From NCBI RefSeq assembly GCF_021560175.1, contig NZ_CP091110.1:3784501-3848500 (forward strand): a stretch of DNA of 64,000 nucleotides, written 5' to 3'. Shown one piece after another: positions 38,776 through 47,316 of the stretch; positions within the stretch are counted from its first letter, which is position 1; each line of letters begins with the position of its first letter. Under the pieces are notes generated by a model. That model was not told where the DNA came from. It saw only the letters and a program-made list of their open reading frames with translations, and did not search any database. The stretch is from Neobacillus drentensis (GTDB lineage Bacteria > Bacillota > Bacilli > Bacillales > Cytobacillaceae). The position numbers and the translations under genes were made by a program.

Positions 38776-38887
38776 CAACCTAAGGGGGTAACTTCATTAA
38801 GTTGCCTTTTTCTAATGCTAAAATATTGTTAATTACAGTTTTATTTATTGCTAATAAAGTTACCTTCCCTCCGAAAAGAGAACCCGG

Positions 38888-39061
38888 TTACTTTTCCTCC
38901 TGGCTCCTATTTGTTGAAACTGGATGAATTACATAATAGAATCCTAAAATACTTTCAATCTCTCCTATATCTAAATATTCATCTGATGAATCTTTAAGCA
39001 CTATCTGTGCATCTTGAATATCCAATTTCTCTAGTTTTTCAATGAGTTCAGATACTGTCAT
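38888..39061 (-). CDS. Small hypothetical protein (57 aa)
   Basis: Starts at ATG 39061 with GGAGG upstream. The sequence MTVSELIEKLEKLDIQDAQIVL then an acidic stretch and GEIESILGFYYVIHPV resembles short phage or mobile-element proteins that begin MTV.ELI..L..L. I cannot name a function. The ribosome binding site and codon usage support translation. Confidence 0.5.
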   Translation of the reverse strand: MTVSELIEKLEKLDIQDAQIVLKDSSDEYLDIGEIESILGFYYVIHPVSTNRSQEEK

Positions 39062-39335
39062 TTTATATTTTCCTCCATAATTATTTACCGATGTCTGCAA
39101 TTTTTTTATAATGAGTCTGCACCTGGAAGATAGACCTGAAAACAATAGATTAACATGATAAAAAATTCGTTAATGAAACAATTAATTCAGACAGATACAA
39201 AAAATTACCAATTCAACAAGATGAATGGGTATGCCTTTAAATCTATTTTTACTATGGCTAATCATAACGATATGAGTAATAACAAGAAGAGGGGTAGTGA
39301 ACCTCGCTTAAGGGGATGTCAATACCTCAGGTATA

Positions 39336-39367
39336 TCGACAAACCCGAATATTTTCGAATTTGTCGA
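39336..39367. repeat. Nested inverted repeat
   Basis: TCGACAAA (39336-39343) pairs with TTTGTCGA (39360-39367), with a second inner CGAA/TTCG stem. It could be an operator or RNA hairpin; 10 nt later comes a terminator. Confidence 0.55.
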
Positions 39368-39374
39368 CAGTCTG

Positions 39375-39415
39375 AACTCCCTTTCAAAAAATATAGGGAG
39401 TTTTAATTTTTTTTT
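39375..39415 (+). terminator. Plus-strand terminator without an obvious gene
   Basis: Stem AACTCCCT/AGGGAGTT followed by TTAATTTTTTTTTT. Confidence 0.6.
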
Positions 39416-39503
39416 TCTAAGGTTGTGAAAAATTACCTTTATAATAACAACTAATAGTTTGTCAATTTTCTAGAACAAAGTTACTAGACTCATGCTTATT
39501 CGT

Positions 39504-39692
39504 TTATTTTCTATCAGAAACCGGTACACCGGCAACTCCCCAATGAGTTTTTGGCATTTCATTTACCAATACTCGAACGCTAGTTTTTGGTACAACTAAT
39601 GTTTCAACAACAGTATTAGTAATATTTTCAATTAATGCTTTTATTTTTTCAGGTGGTCTGCCTTCCAAAATACTTACTTGAATAAGTGGCAT
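39504..39692 (-). CDS. 4-oxalocrotonate tautomerase
   Basis: 62 residues, the normal size of a 4-OT monomer. It begins Met-Pro, so the catalytic N-terminal proline is present after Met removal. PLIQVSILEGRPPEKIKALIENIT matches the family, with an arginine in the RPP segment. It isomerises 2-hydroxymuconate (4-oxalocrotonate enol) to the keto form in the oxidative branch of meta-cleavage. It is about 60 bp downstream of the decarboxylase gene. Confidence 0.88.
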   Translation of the reverse strand: MPLIQVSILEGRPPEKIKALIENITNTVVETLVVPKTSVRVLVNEMPKTHWGVAGVPVSDRK

Positions 39693-39751
39693 GGTAATTC
39701 CCCTTTCATAAATTATATTTTCCTATTGTAATATGTTTTAAAATTGCTCAT

Positions 39752-40540
39752 TTATTTACCAACAGAGAAAGTTACTTCGCCCAGGCCATCAAATTTACCT
39801 GAAACTACGTCGCCAACTTTTAACAATATTGCACTTGTTAAGGCTCCCGATAATATGATTTCGCCCTTTTTAATTTTATCTCCTTTTCTGGCGAGCATGT
39901 TTGCCAATACTGCAATGGCATTTGCAGGATTTCCCAAAACAGCAGCTCCAGCGCCCAATTCTTTAATTTGGCCATTAATCGATAAGGTTGCCCCTACTAA
40001 TTCAAGTTCAAAGTCATTTGGTTTTCGAAGTGTATTACCGAATACGACCCTTGAAGTAGATGCATTATCAGCAATTACATCTGTGTGGGTAAAGTTAAAA
40101 TTTTCATAACGGCTATCAATAATTTCAAGTGCAGGTAAAACATACTCTGTTTTAGCTAACACTTGTGAGCCGGTAATTCCTGGTCCTTCAATATCTTCGC
40201 CAATCAAAAACGCAATTTCTGCCTCTACTTTTGGATGGATCAGATCAGAATATGGAAGAACACCAGCGTTATCGATCAACATATAATCAAACACATATCC
40301 ATAAATTGGCTCAGTAACGCCCATTTGTTCCCACTTCGCCTTGCTTGTTAATCCCATCTTAGGGCCAATGATTCTTCGGCCTTCGTCTAATTTTTTTTGA
40401 ACAAGCAGTTCCTGTGCCTCATAAGCTTCCTCAACTGTTAAATCAGATTTAAACGTCTTAGTTACCTTTACAACTTCACGTTTTTCTACTTCTGCAGCAA
40501 CTAAGTAATCAGCAATTTGTTTAATAATATCACTTGCCAT
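39752..40540 (-). CDS. 4-oxalocrotonate decarboxylase
   Basis: 262 residues of the fumarylacetoacetate hydrolase-like MhpD/DmpH group. PKMGLTSKAKWEQMGV, HPKVEAEIAFLIGEDI (Mg ligands Glu-x-Glu) and DVIADNASTSRVVFGN are diagnostic. The ST after DNA is the decarboxylase-type variant, whereas the neighbouring gene has DNASSGLFVLG. It converts 4-oxalocrotonate to 2-oxopent-4-enoate, usually in complex with the hydratase encoded 44 bp upstream. Confidence 0.85.
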   Translation of the reverse strand: MASDIIKQIADYLVAAEVEKREVVKVTKTFKSDLTVEEAYEAQELLVQKKLDEGRRIIGPKMGLTSKAKWEQMGVTEPIYGYVFDYMLIDNAGVLPYSDLIHPKVEAEIAFLIGEDIEGPGITGSQVLAKTEYVLPALEIIDSRYENFNFTHTDVIADNASTSRVVFGNTLRKPNDFELELVGATLSINGQIKELGAGAAVLGNPANAIAVLANMLARKGDKIKKGEIILSGALTSAILLKVGDVVSGKFDGLGEVTFSVGK

Positions 40541-40584
40541 TCCTTTTCCTCCTTTGATCCAGATTCAGTATCTATTTAAGGCAA

Positions 40585-41364
40585 TTATTTAAAGTTAACG
40601 CTTACTTGACCAAGATGAGCAAATCTTGCTGTAACATTATCGCCCGGATTAACGACAACCATGCCGGAAAGTGCACCCGAAAGAATTACTTCACCTGCTT
40701 TAAGAGTAATATCATAATCTGCTAAACGATTCGCCAGCCATGCAACACAAGTTGCCGGATTTCCAAGTGCAGCTGCTCCAACACCTGTATTGACAACTTC
40801 ACCATTTTGCAAAAGTACCATGCCCATTAATTCCAGATTAATATCTTTAATTTTTGTAGGCTTGCCACCCAATACAAATAATCCGGATGAAGCATTATCA
40901 GCGACCGTGTCTGGTAGCTTAATTTTCCAATCTTGTATCCGACTATCAACAATTTCTAAAGCAGGAACAACATAATCTGTTGCTTGCAGCACATCAAGAA
41001 CAGTCACATTCGGACCTTTTAAATCTTTCTTTAAAATAAATGCTATTTCACCTTCTACTTTTGGCTGAAGCATGGTTTCACAAAAAATAGTACCGCCATT
41101 TTCAACGACCATGTTGTCTAATAGATGTCCATAGTCAGGCTCATCAACACCCAACATTTTTTGTACGGCAACAGAGGTTAATCCAATTTTTTTGCCAACA
41201 ATTTTCTGTCCTTCAGCTACCTTATTTTTAATATTTTCCAATTGAATATAATATGCCTCATCGACAGTAATTTCTGGATCTACCACAGTTAACGGATTAA
41301 TTCCAACGCGTTTTTTTTCAGATTCTAATAATTTAGCAGCAATCTTTTCAATTTTACTAGTCAA
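40585..41364 (-). CDS. 2-oxopent-4-enoate hydratase
   Basis: 259 residues, paralogous to the decarboxylase next to it. GKKIGLTSVAVQKMLGV, QPKVEGEIAFIL and DWKIKLPDTVADNASSGLFVLG match 2-hydroxypenta-2,4-dienoate hydratases (DmpE/XylJ). It yields 4-hydroxy-2-oxovalerate. The aldolase and acylating acetaldehyde dehydrogenase needed for the next step are not in the window. Confidence 0.85.
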   Translation of the reverse strand: MTSKIEKIAAKLLESEKKRVGINPLTVVDPEITVDEAYYIQLENIKNKVAEGQKIVGKKIGLTSVAVQKMLGVDEPDYGHLLDNMVVENGGTIFCETMLQPKVEGEIAFILKKDLKGPNVTVLDVLQATDYVVPALEIVDSRIQDWKIKLPDTVADNASSGLFVLGGKPTKIKDINLELMGMVLLQNGEVVNTGVGAAALGNPATCVAWLANRLADYDITLKAGEVILSGALSGMVVVNPGDNVTARFAHLGQVSVNFK

Positions 41365-41432
41365 TTGAATATATCCTTTCTATTATAAACGTATTTTAAG
41401 ACTGTTTAGTATAAGCCGAGAAACATTCAAAA

Positions 41433-41468
41433 AAGTTGCACGGTATATCTTATTTAAACCGTGCAACA
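41433..41468 (-). terminator. Intra-cluster terminator after the semialdehyde dehydrogenase
   Basis: Ten-base perfect stem GTTGCACGGT/ACCGTGCAAC (41435-41444 with 41458-41467). On the minus strand it is followed by TTTTTTGAATG. Confidence 0.7.
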
Positions 41469-41490
41469 TATCTATGATAAAAACTAAAAA

Positions 41491-42978
41491 TTAAAGTTTA
41501 ACACAAATATTAGTTATTTCAGTGTAGAATTCCCAACTGTGACTACCGCCAACACGACCTAGTCCACTGTCTTTCGTACCCCCAAATGGAGTTCTTAAAT
41601 CACGTACGAACCAGCAGTTGATGTAAGATAAACCTGATACAATTTTTTGAGCTACACGATGTGCACGACGGATATCGTTAGTCCAGATTGTATTACTTAA
41701 GCCCACGCGAGTATCGTTTGCAGCCGCAATTACTTCTTCTTCTGTGTCGAATGGAATAACTGTAACAACTGGCCCAAAGATTTCTTCACGAACACAACGA
41801 GAGCTGTCATCTAAACCAGTAATAATAGTAGGTTCTATGAAATATCCTTTATCCAATCCTTCAGGACGTTTACCTCCTGTAACGAAAGTTCCGCCTTCTT
41901 CTTCAGCAATTTTTAGGTAGCTCATTACTTTATCGTAGTGTACTTTAGCAACTAATGCGCCTTGATCGTTGGCCATATCAAATGGGTCGCCAACTTTTAA
42001 TTCTCTTGTTTTGGCTGCAAATTTTTCAAGGAATTCTTCATAAATTGGACGCTCAACGTAAATTCTTGAACCGCATACACAAACTTCCCCTTGGTTTGTA
42101 AAACTTGATCTAATAGTTGTTGCAACTACTTCATCAATATCTACATCCGCAAAGATAATGTTAGGGTTTTTACCGCCTAACTCGAAAGAGAGCTTTTTCA
42201 ATGTAGGAGCAGCTTCTTCCATGATCTTAGTACCTGTTGATACTTGACCGATAAAGCCGATACCTGAAATGTCAGGATGTTTGTTGATTGCACTTCCAGC
42301 ACCAGGTCCAAAACCGTGAACTAAGTTTACAACTCCATCTGGAACACCAGCTTCTTTAAGTATTTCCATTAATTTTGTTGCTGTCATTGGAGTTAATTCA
42401 GATGGCTTAATAACTACAGTGCAGCCTGCAGCTAAAGCTGGAGCTAATTTCCAAGTTAATAAGAATAATGGAAGGTTCCATGGCTGGATTAATCCGACTA
42501 CTCCGATTGGGCGGCGATATCCGTAGTTAAGCGCATTATGAACTTCATCCTGGTATGCTTCTGTTCCTATAGAAAGCATGTAGTCAGCAAAGAAATGGAA
42601 GTTTGCTGCTGCACGAGGTGCATCAACGTGACGTGAGAATTTAAGATGCTTACCAGTATCTAATGATTCTAATTGTGCAATTTCTTCTTGTCTTGCTTCA
42701 AGAATGTCACCAACTTTGCGGATAATTCTTGAACGTTCATTTACAGTCATTTTTCCCCATGGGCCTTCTTCAAAAGCACGTTTAGCAGCTTTTACAGCTA
42801 AATCAATATCTGCCGAGCTTCCTTCTGCAACTGTACCATAAACTTCTTCAGTTACAGGGTTGACGTTATTAAACGTTTTTCCATCTACAGATTCAACAAA
42901 TTTACCGTCGATATAATGTAAACAATCAAATGGTTTTACGATAGGTTCAACTTCTGTTTTAGTTTCGATTTGTACCAT
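41491..42978 (-). CDS. 2-hydroxymuconic semialdehyde dehydrogenase
   Basis: 495-residue NAD-dependent aldehyde dehydrogenase. The catalytic Cys is in NQGEVCVCGSRIYVE, the general base Glu in SFELGGKNPNIIFAD, and a cofactor motif in GIGFIGQVSTG (unusual GQ where most have GS). PWNLPLFLLTWKLAPALAAGCTVV is typical. Length and context fit the XylG/DmpC/PraB group. It oxidises 2-hydroxymuconic semialdehyde to 2-hydroxymuconate. Promoter block B lies just upstream. Confidence 0.85.
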   Translation of the reverse strand: MVQIETKTEVEPIVKPFDCLHYIDGKFVESVDGKTFNNVNPVTEEVYGTVAEGSSADIDLAVKAAKRAFEEGPWGKMTVNERSRIIRKVGDILEARQEEIAQLESLDTGKHLKFSRHVDAPRAAANFHFFADYMLSIGTEAYQDEVHNALNYGYRRPIGVVGLIQPWNLPLFLLTWKLAPALAAGCTVVIKPSELTPMTATKLMEILKEAGVPDGVVNLVHGFGPGAGSAINKHPDISGIGFIGQVSTGTKIMEEAAPTLKKLSFELGGKNPNIIFADVDIDEVVATTIRSSFTNQGEVCVCGSRIYVERPIYEEFLEKFAAKTRELKVGDPFDMANDQGALVAKVHYDKVMSYLKIAEEEGGTFVTGGKRPEGLDKGYFIEPTIITGLDDSSRCVREEIFGPVVTVIPFDTEEEVIAAANDTRVGLSNTIWTNDIRRAHRVAQKIVSGLSYINCWFVRDLRTPFGGTKDSGLGRVGGSHSWEFYTEITNICVKL

Positions 42979-43024
42979 TCATAATTCCTCCTTGGCTGGT
43001 CGTCTGATTCCTTCTTGTCGAGAC

Positions 43025-43290
43025 TATCAAATGCAGAAAACTAGCATCGAACCCGTGCACCTCAGCCAAATGTAATCGCATCCAAAAGTTAACCCAACGT
43101 GCAACGGTAATCAGCGTCTAATGTATTTTTCAGATAATAACAATATTTTAAAATGTTAATATTTAAATATATCGGAATATTATCTTAATTAATTTAATTT
43201 TAAATCTTTCGACCATGTAATTCTAATCGAAATTATCTTTCTTATAGCGCCCGAATTCAAGATTTTATTTATATATAAACACAATGAATA
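43025..43290 (-). promoter_or_regulatory. Aromatic regulon leader/promoter block B
   Basis: The core module (43221-43260) reads TTGAAT, 17 bp, GATAAT, then TTCGATTAGAAT on the minus strand. The leader matches blocks A and C over about 250 bp with gaps. It drives the semialdehyde dehydrogenase and probably the hydratase, decarboxylase and tautomerase genes. Confidence 0.7.
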
Positions 43291-43299
43291 TGCTGTTAA

Positions 43300-43750
43300 T
43301 AAAATAGTAAACCCTTGTTTCTTCCAGTTACATTTCGAGAAAAAATGGGATTAAACATATCATTCAATATAATTTTTGTATCAATCCGTTTTGCAAGTGG
43401 TTCGGAAGCCACAAACACAATTTACTGTGGTCAAGAATAAACCTTATCGGTACAAACTCAACTCATCCGGAAAGCGGGACACAAATCATTTCAATGTATT
43501 AGAGCATCGCACAGGAAGTAGAACACTGAATCCGTATTAATTCTGTGAAGGATGTTGTGTCTGAATACCAATTTCATAAGAAAAGTATGTAAATTCAGAT
43601 AACAATCCAGTTGAACATCCTTCCTATTTAGACGACCTATACGAAATAGTTAAACTCTAATAAAAGTGGATTCTTTTTTCATTTTTTTAGCGCAAACCAA
43701 ATTGGGTGAGAAAAGTTTATATACAAGGCTATAGCTTAAATCTTAAATTT
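43300..43750. other. Gene-free region
   Basis: No frame, RNA or hairpin of note could be supported. The DNA may be an eroded gene but I cannot identify it. Confidence 0.3.
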
Positions 43751-43933
43751 CTATGAAGGAATCAGATTAAATGATATTTTCTCTCTAACGCTAAGAAGAA
43801 GAAATAGTTTTAGTTCCGCCTGTTTGCCACAAAAGGAACATTTAATTTTTGTTTGGGCAGACATTTTTTTTACATGTGGAACAGGGAGTAATTCCAATCC
43901 TTTTGTGAGATGTTCTTTACAAACCATTACCAT
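43751..43933 (-). CDS. Small CxxH/CxxC-type zinc-ribbon protein
   Basis: 60 residues with VCKEHLTKGLELLPVPHVKKM followed by KCSFCGKQAELKLFLLL. The C-x2-H...C-x2-C spacing suggests a single zinc site, resembling the small CxxH/CxxC proteins found in Bacillaceae. AAAGGAG lies eight bases before the ATG, so translation is likely. Function unknown. It sits between two copies of the aromatic promoter block. Confidence 0.55.
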   Translation of the reverse strand: MVMVCKEHLTKGLELLPVPHVKKMSAQTKIKCSFCGKQAELKLFLLLSVREKISFNLIPS

Positions 43934-44009
43934 AATGAATGCTCCTTTCTAATTAGACTCTACTCGAGCAAAATAAGTAAATGATAAACCAACGATTGCA
44001 TCTGCCTTC

Positions 44010-44085
44010 CCAATTCCTTGTGAAGAACCTGTTACAACGGCTACTCTTCCTTCCAAAAAATAGGCTTGTAATTAACTCGACATGC
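44010..44085 (-). pseudogene. 5' remnant of the SDR gene (duplicate of 37820-37895)
   Basis: Reads MSS-stop-LQAYFLEGRVAVVTGSSQGIGKA on the minus strand, with the intact glycine motif that is mutated in the copy at 37683-37895. Only about 25 codons remain. The upstream region is block C. Confidence 0.7.
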
Positions 44086-44149
44086 TAAAATCTCCTCTTT
44101 TCCTTGTAATCTCTTTTTTGGTTTGTAATGAAAAAGGGCTGTTTCCTTT

Positions 44150-44395
44150 TTATCTTGCAACTATCAAATGCACAAAAACTAGCATTGATCCCGGATGCCT
44201 CAGCCAAATGTAACCGCATTCAAAACATAACACAGTGTGCTATGGTCTAAAATCGCAATTAAAATATATCAGAATATTATCTCTATTAATTTAATTTTAA
44301 ATCTTTTCCCCATCTAATTCTAATCGAAATAATCTTTCTTCTAGAGCTAAAATTCAAGATTTTATTAATATATAAACACAATGAATACATTGTAA
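44150..44395 (-). promoter_or_regulatory. Aromatic regulon leader/promoter block C
   Basis: The core module (44318-44357) reads TTGAAT, 17 bp, GATTAT, then TTCGATTAGAATTAG on the minus strand. The leader (GTGCATTTGATAG, GGATCAATGCTAGT) matches blocks A and B. It now faces only an SDR remnant. Confidence 0.65.
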
Positions 44396-44615
44396 GGGCA
44401 AATTCACAAGAGAAATTTTGTTGCTGTTTATACCATCTTGTTTTCTCCTCCTAATATGGCTCTGATTTTTTAAATAAGAATTATTAATCAATACAGTAAT
44501 ATTTTCTCCTTCTAGATCCCCTTATTGACTTACAACTATAAAAAATATTTTAAAAAAACCGCCTTTTTACAAATTATATTCTATTAGATATTTCAATAGC
44601 TTTTTATTACACTAT

Positions 44616-44666
44616 AAACATTCAGAAAATTTAAATATGTATAAAATATTTATTTTCTGAATGTTT
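44616..44666 (+). promoter_or_regulatory. 15-bp perfect inverted repeat upstream of the gntP-like gene
   Basis: AAACATTCAGAAAAT (44616-44630) and ATTTTCTGAATGTTT (44652-44666) with a 21-nt A/T spacer, about 60 bp before the start codon. There is no T run, so an operator or leader hairpin is more likely than a terminator. Confidence 0.55.
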
Positions 44667-44726
44667 AAGACAAAGGTGATTCTATAAGTTAATGGAAGAT
44701 TTAGGGTTATATAAAAAGGGGGGAAA

Positions 44727-46187
44727 ATGAAAATGCCATTATTAATGGTTGCACTTGGGGTTATTCTATTAATTATTTTAATCACGGTCTTCAAATTAAA
44801 CGCTTTCATCACATTGATTATTTCCTCGTTTGTTGTGGCGCTGGCATTAGGGATGCCGCTAGGTGAAATAGTCACTTCAGTAGAAACTGGATTAGGAGGC
44901 ACTTTAGGACATATAGCGCTAATCTTAGGTTTCGGAGCGATGATTGGTCGTTTGATCGCTGATGCCGGTGGAGCCTATCGAATTTCAATGACATTAATCG
45001 ATAAGTTTGGAAGAAGTAATGTGCAATGGGCAATTGCTGCTTCTTCCTTTATCGTAGGAATTGCTTTATTCTGGGACGTTGCCTTTATTCTATTAGTTCC
45101 AATCATCTATATGATTTCTAAGGAACTAAAGATCTCCATTACACACTTTGGCCTTACGTTAGCAGGTGCTTTAGTTGTCGCACACAGTTTCTTGCCACCT
45201 CATCCAGGAATCACTGCCGTTACACAGGAGTACGGAGCAGACCTCGCCATGGTATTAATATACGGAATCATTATTGGGATACCAACAATTGTAGTTGCGG
45301 GAGTTTGGTTTCCTAAAATCAACAAAAAGTGGATCCCAAGTGCTTTTGAAAAAACAGGCAATGCGGAAGCAATAGGAGATCAAAAAATATGGAAATTAGA
45401 AGAAACACCTAGATTTGGAATCAGTGTCTTAACAGCAGTATTCCCGATTCTATTGATGTTTGCAGCAGCTTTTTTAGATATTTTTCAAAAACAATTGGGA
45501 TTTGCCGATAATCTTTTAGTTGTAATTATTCGTCTTGTCGGAAACGCTCCAGTAGCTTTGTTAATTTCACTATTATTAGCTATATATACAATGGGATTTG
45601 CCAGGAAAACTCCAATGAAAGACTTAACGTCCTCTGCAGGGGCATCCATAAACGCGATTGGTTTGCTATTCTTAATTACTGGTGGTGGTGGTGCATTCAA
45701 ACAAGTTATTATAGATGGCGGAGTTGGGGAATATATTGCTAGTCTGTTTACTGATGTTTCCATTTCTCCAGTTCTTCTTTCGTGGATTATTGCCGTAATT
45801 TTCCGTACTTGTTTAGGTTCAGGAACTGTTGCAGCATTATCAACTGCCGGATTGGTCCTTCCAATGCTAGAATCATATCCTGAGGCAAACTTAGCACTTG
45901 TTGCTCTTGCTACTGGAGCGGGAACAGCTTTTGCTTCACACGTAAATGATCCTGGCTTCTGGATGGTAAAAGAATTTTTTGGCTTATCAATGAAAGAAAC
46001 ATTTGCGACATATACGATTCTTTCATCAGTAGCATCAATTGTTGGAATTATTCTTGTCCTCTTAATGGATACTTCTGTCATATTAGCTGGTGTAACCATT
46101 GCAGCTATCCTAGTTGCTGCAGTTTTTATTCATACGATTGAAGGGGCTGGAAATAAGAAGAAGCAATTTAAAAATATTTCTGTTTAA
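44727..46187 (+). CDS. GntP-family gluconate:H+ symporter-type transporter
   Basis: 486 residues, about 12-14 TM segments. Family hallmarks are FGAMIGRLIADAGGAYRI near residue 70, FLPPHPGITAV near 155, LFLITGGGGAFKQVIIDGGVG near 310 and GTAFASHVNDPGFWMVKEFF near 415. GGGGGG lies before the ATG. The family carries gluconate and related sugar or organic acids. Its position, divergent from the aromatic genes and ahead of a 3-hydroxyacyl-CoA dehydrogenase-like gene, may mean import of an organic acid used in the same context. Substrate not known. Confidence 0.85.
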   Translation: MKMPLLMVALGVILLIILITVFKLNAFITLIISSFVVALALGMPLGEIVTSVETGLGGTLGHIALILGFGAMIGRLIADAGGAYRISMTLIDKFGRSNVQWAIAASSFIVGIALFWDVAFILLVPIIYMISKELKISITHFGLTLAGALVVAHSFLPPHPGITAVTQEYGADLAMVLIYGIIIGIPTIVVAGVWFPKINKKWIPSAFEKTGNAEAIGDQKIWKLEETPRFGISVLTAVFPILLMFAAAFLDIFQKQLGFADNLLVVIIRLVGNAPVALLISLLLAIYTMGFARKTPMKDLTSSAGASINAIGLLFLITGGGGAFKQVIIDGGVGEYIASLFTDVSISPVLLSWIIAVIFRTCLGSGTVAALSTAGLVLPMLESYPEANLALVALATGAGTAFASHVNDPGFWMVKEFFGLSMKETFATYTILSSVASIVGIILVLLMDTSVILAGVTIAAILVAAVFIHTIEGAGNKKKQFKNISV

Positions 46188-46350
46188 TCTTTATATATTA
46201 ACATAACACCAAGAAAAGCTATTTGATAAATTCCTTTCATAATGAAGTTACTATTATAAAAATAAATAGCAAGATGCTTCCTATTTTTAATAGACTTTCT
46301 ATTCTAATTATGAAAAATGGAGAAAATATAATACGAAATGGGGTTTTTAA

Positions 46351-47316
46351 ATGAAGATCATTACAGTACTTGGAGCAGGTATTATGGGTCATGGCGTTGC
46401 TCAATTACTTGCACAAGCAGGATATATTGTACGTATTCAAGCTAGACGCGAGACATCATTGGAAACAGCAAAAAAAATGATTACGAACAGCCTGAAAATC
46501 ATGGTTGATAAAGGAATGCTGTCACAAGAAAAAATGGATCAGACTTTGGATAATATTAAATACACAACAGATTTACTTGAAGCGATCCAGGATACCGATT
46601 TTATTCTAGAATCTATTCCAGAAGTGCTTGAGACAAAATTAGATACTTACCAGATTATTGAAAGCATTGTCTCTGAAAAAACGATTATTGCATCTAATAC
46701 ATCTACTTTCCCTTTAAAAGAATTAACACAAAGAGCAAAACATCCAGGAAGATTTATCATTACACACTACTTTAACCCTCCACAACTTGTACCAATTGTA
46801 GAAATTGCTAAATTTGAGAAGACAGATGAAAATGTCGTAAAAGTAACTTATGACCTAATGAAAGAAATCGGTAAAACTCCAGTAGTACTGAAAAAAGAGA
46901 TTACCGGCTTTATCGTTAACCGCATACAAGTAGCCTTTCTACGGGAATGCTTCAACTTAATTGAATTGGGAGTATGTACGGCAGAAGATATTGATATCGC
47001 TGTAAGAGGAAGCATGGGCTTTAAATGGGCTTTCTGCGGACCAATGGAAAGTCAGGATTTAGCAGGTCTGCAAACAACACAAGCTATGGTATACAACATC
47101 GAGCAGGATTTATCAAATACAAGAGAAGTTCCTAAATTCTTAAAAGAAATGGTTGAAAAAAGTGAACATGGTATTCGTTCAAATAAAGGTTTCTATGAAT
47201 ACGATGATAATGGGGCAAAAGCAATTTATACACGTGATGATAATTTCCTAGATCTTCTAAAATTAATTCAAGACAAAGAAGCAAAGAAGGAAAAAAAAGC
47301 ATCTGCAGTTAAATAA
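46351..47316 (+). CDS. 3-hydroxyacyl-CoA dehydrogenase family protein
   Basis: 321 residues with an N-terminal Rossmann motif TVLGAGIMGHGVAQLLAQAGY, the His-Glu catalytic region ITHYFNPPQLVPIVEI and a C-terminal helical domain (GFIVNRIQVAFLRECFNLIELGVCTAEDIDIAVRGSMGFKWAF). GP in FCGPMESQDLAGL is typical. It may act on a 3-hydroxyacyl-CoA, or on another 3-hydroxy acid as in L-gulonate or carnitine dehydrogenases, since no acyl-CoA genes adjoin. It ends in a lysine-rich tail. Located 160 bp after the transporter and probably cotranscribed. Confidence 0.8.
   Translation: MKIITVLGAGIMGHGVAQLLAQAGYIVRIQARRETSLETAKKMITNSLKIMVDKGMLSQEKMDQTLDNIKYTTDLLEAIQDTDFILESIPEVLETKLDTYQIIESIVSEKTIIASNTSTFPLKELTQRAKHPGRFIITHYFNPPQLVPIVEIAKFEKTDENVVKVTYDLMKEIGKTPVVLKKEITGFIVNRIQVAFLRECFNLIELGVCTAEDIDIAVRGSMGFKWAFCGPMESQDLAGLQTTQAMVYNIEQDLSNTREVPKFLKEMVEKSEHGIRSNKGFYEYDDNGAKAIYTRDDNFLDLLKLIQDKEAKKEKKASAVK

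Noticed and set aside
39155..39406. 83-codon plus-strand frame
   Set aside because: No ribosome binding site; the end is made of inverted repeats and a terminator.
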